Below are positions 63,699-64,000 of a DNA stretch of 64,000 nucleotides, piece after piece. How positions within the stretch are numbered: the first letter of the stretch is position 1; every line of letters begins with the position of its first letter. The notes under the pieces are model-generated. The model was not told the DNA's origin. It saw only the letters and a list, made by a program, of their open reading frames with translations, and searched no databases. The DNA is taken from the NCBI GenBank assembly GCA_005503055.1, contig SCOX01000003.1:283614-347613 (forward strand). The letters are read 5' to 3'. Position numbers and translations under genes: made by a program. This stretch comes from Lysobacteraceae bacterium P (GTDB lineage Bacteria; Pseudomonadota; Gammaproteobacteria; Xanthomonadales; Xanthomonadaceae).

Positions 63699-64000
63699 CT
63701 GCGGTTTCAACCGGTCGATGCAACAGCTTGTTGAAATCGTTCGGCCGGTGTTTCATAGCCTAGCGTCTTGCGGGGCCGTCCGTTCAACTCCCTGGCCACC
63801 GCGTCGAGTTTGGCCTGCGTGATCATGGACAGGTCCAGCCCCTTGGGGAAGTACTGCCGAAGCAGTCCGTTGGTGTTCTCGTTGGAACCGCGCTGCCACG
63901 GGTGCTGCGGGTCGCAGAAATAGACCTGGATGTCGGTGGCCAGGGTGAAGCGGCGGTGATCGGCCATCTCTTTGCCGCGGTCCCACGTCAGCGAGCGATA
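63699..64000 (-). mobile_element. IS30-family insertion sequence, 3' part
   Basis: The right-hand end begins with CTGCGGTTTCAACCGGTCGA TGCAAC, typical of IS30-type ends in this family, and continues out of the window. It has cut copy g of the palindromic element. The other end and the target-site duplication are not visible. Confidence 0.75.
63707..64000 (-). CDS. IS30 family transposase, C-terminal part
   Basis: 97 visible residues of a DDE transposase: [16 protein letters not shown], then [20 protein letters not shown] with the catalytic Glu, [12 protein letters not shown], and [20 protein letters not shown]. The first part lies beyond the window. The stop is eight bases inside the IS end, as usual for IS30. 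Confidence 0.9.
   Translation of the reverse strand, partial: YRSLTWDRGKEMADHRRFTLATDIQVYFCDPQHPWQRGSNENTNGLLRQYFPKGLDLSMITQAKLDAVARELNGRPRKTLGYETPAERFQQAVASTG

Overview
The window looks like chromosomal DNA from a Lysobacter-like member of the Xanthomonadaceae. This rests on the very high GC of the first 46 kb, the gene content and order, the AATCCCGAATCCC-type intergenic repeats, an XAC0095-like small protein and a RAYT/REP system of the Stenotrophomonas/Xanthomonas kind. The genus is inferred from sequence style, not from a search. No rRNA, tRNA or CRISPR array was seen.

Bases 1-46,350 are orderly core genome with intact reading frames, apart from an odd in-frame deletion in a Usp gene. 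They hold ubiE; an M1 peptidase; a lipase-like hydrolase and lipoprotein pair; ybaK; a PfkB kinase; a long cell-elongation cluster (mreB, mreC, mreD, mrdA, rodA, mltB, rlpA, dacC); the lipoate genes (ybeD, lipB, lipA); prc; an Ada-like repair protein; two EamA/RarD exporters; a MacB-like ABC exporter operon facing an ABC-2 exporter with a DesK/DesR-like two-component system; a leucyl aminopeptidase and HAD pair; a four-gene envelope-stress type operon (AI-2E permease, unknown protein, holin-X, DUF883); and a Deg-type protease. The split class II ribonucleotide reductase nrdJa/nrdJb follows. A lysine-rich histone-like gene sits between its two halves, and a NrdR-like operator lies in its leader.

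Bases 46,400-49,760 form a mobile, lower-GC patch: a second small histone-like gene fused by overlap to an unknown membrane-protein gene, a frameshifted hypothetical gene whose 3' end has been replaced by a REP, a RAYT transposase bracketed by REP doublets, and a short field of GACTGGCGCGCCAGTC-like palindromes. Bases 49,756-56,770 hold accessory metabolic genes: an ICMT-like methyltransferase, a secreted amidohydrolase, small exported proteins, a GFA enzyme, and a divergent GH43/GH51 arabinan-degradation pair.

Bases 56,900-64,000 are the most unusual part. Seven copies of one palindromic element (ideal form TAATGTCCGCTT-loop-AAGCGGACATTA) occur there and none was noticed elsewhere in the window. 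Nearly every copy lies just 5' of a gene, whichever strand that gene is on: chrA, a GNAT gene, a membrane-protein relic, a secreted beta-helix protein, a zinc-ribbon protein, an FGE-sulfatase-like protein and a tyrosine recombinase. Several of these genes carry single-base deletions or a nonsense mutation, and an IS30-type element has cut into the last copy. The contrast with about 46 kb of intact core genes suggests real decay in a gene-acquisition hotspot rather than uniform sequencing error, although raw reads would be needed to prove it.
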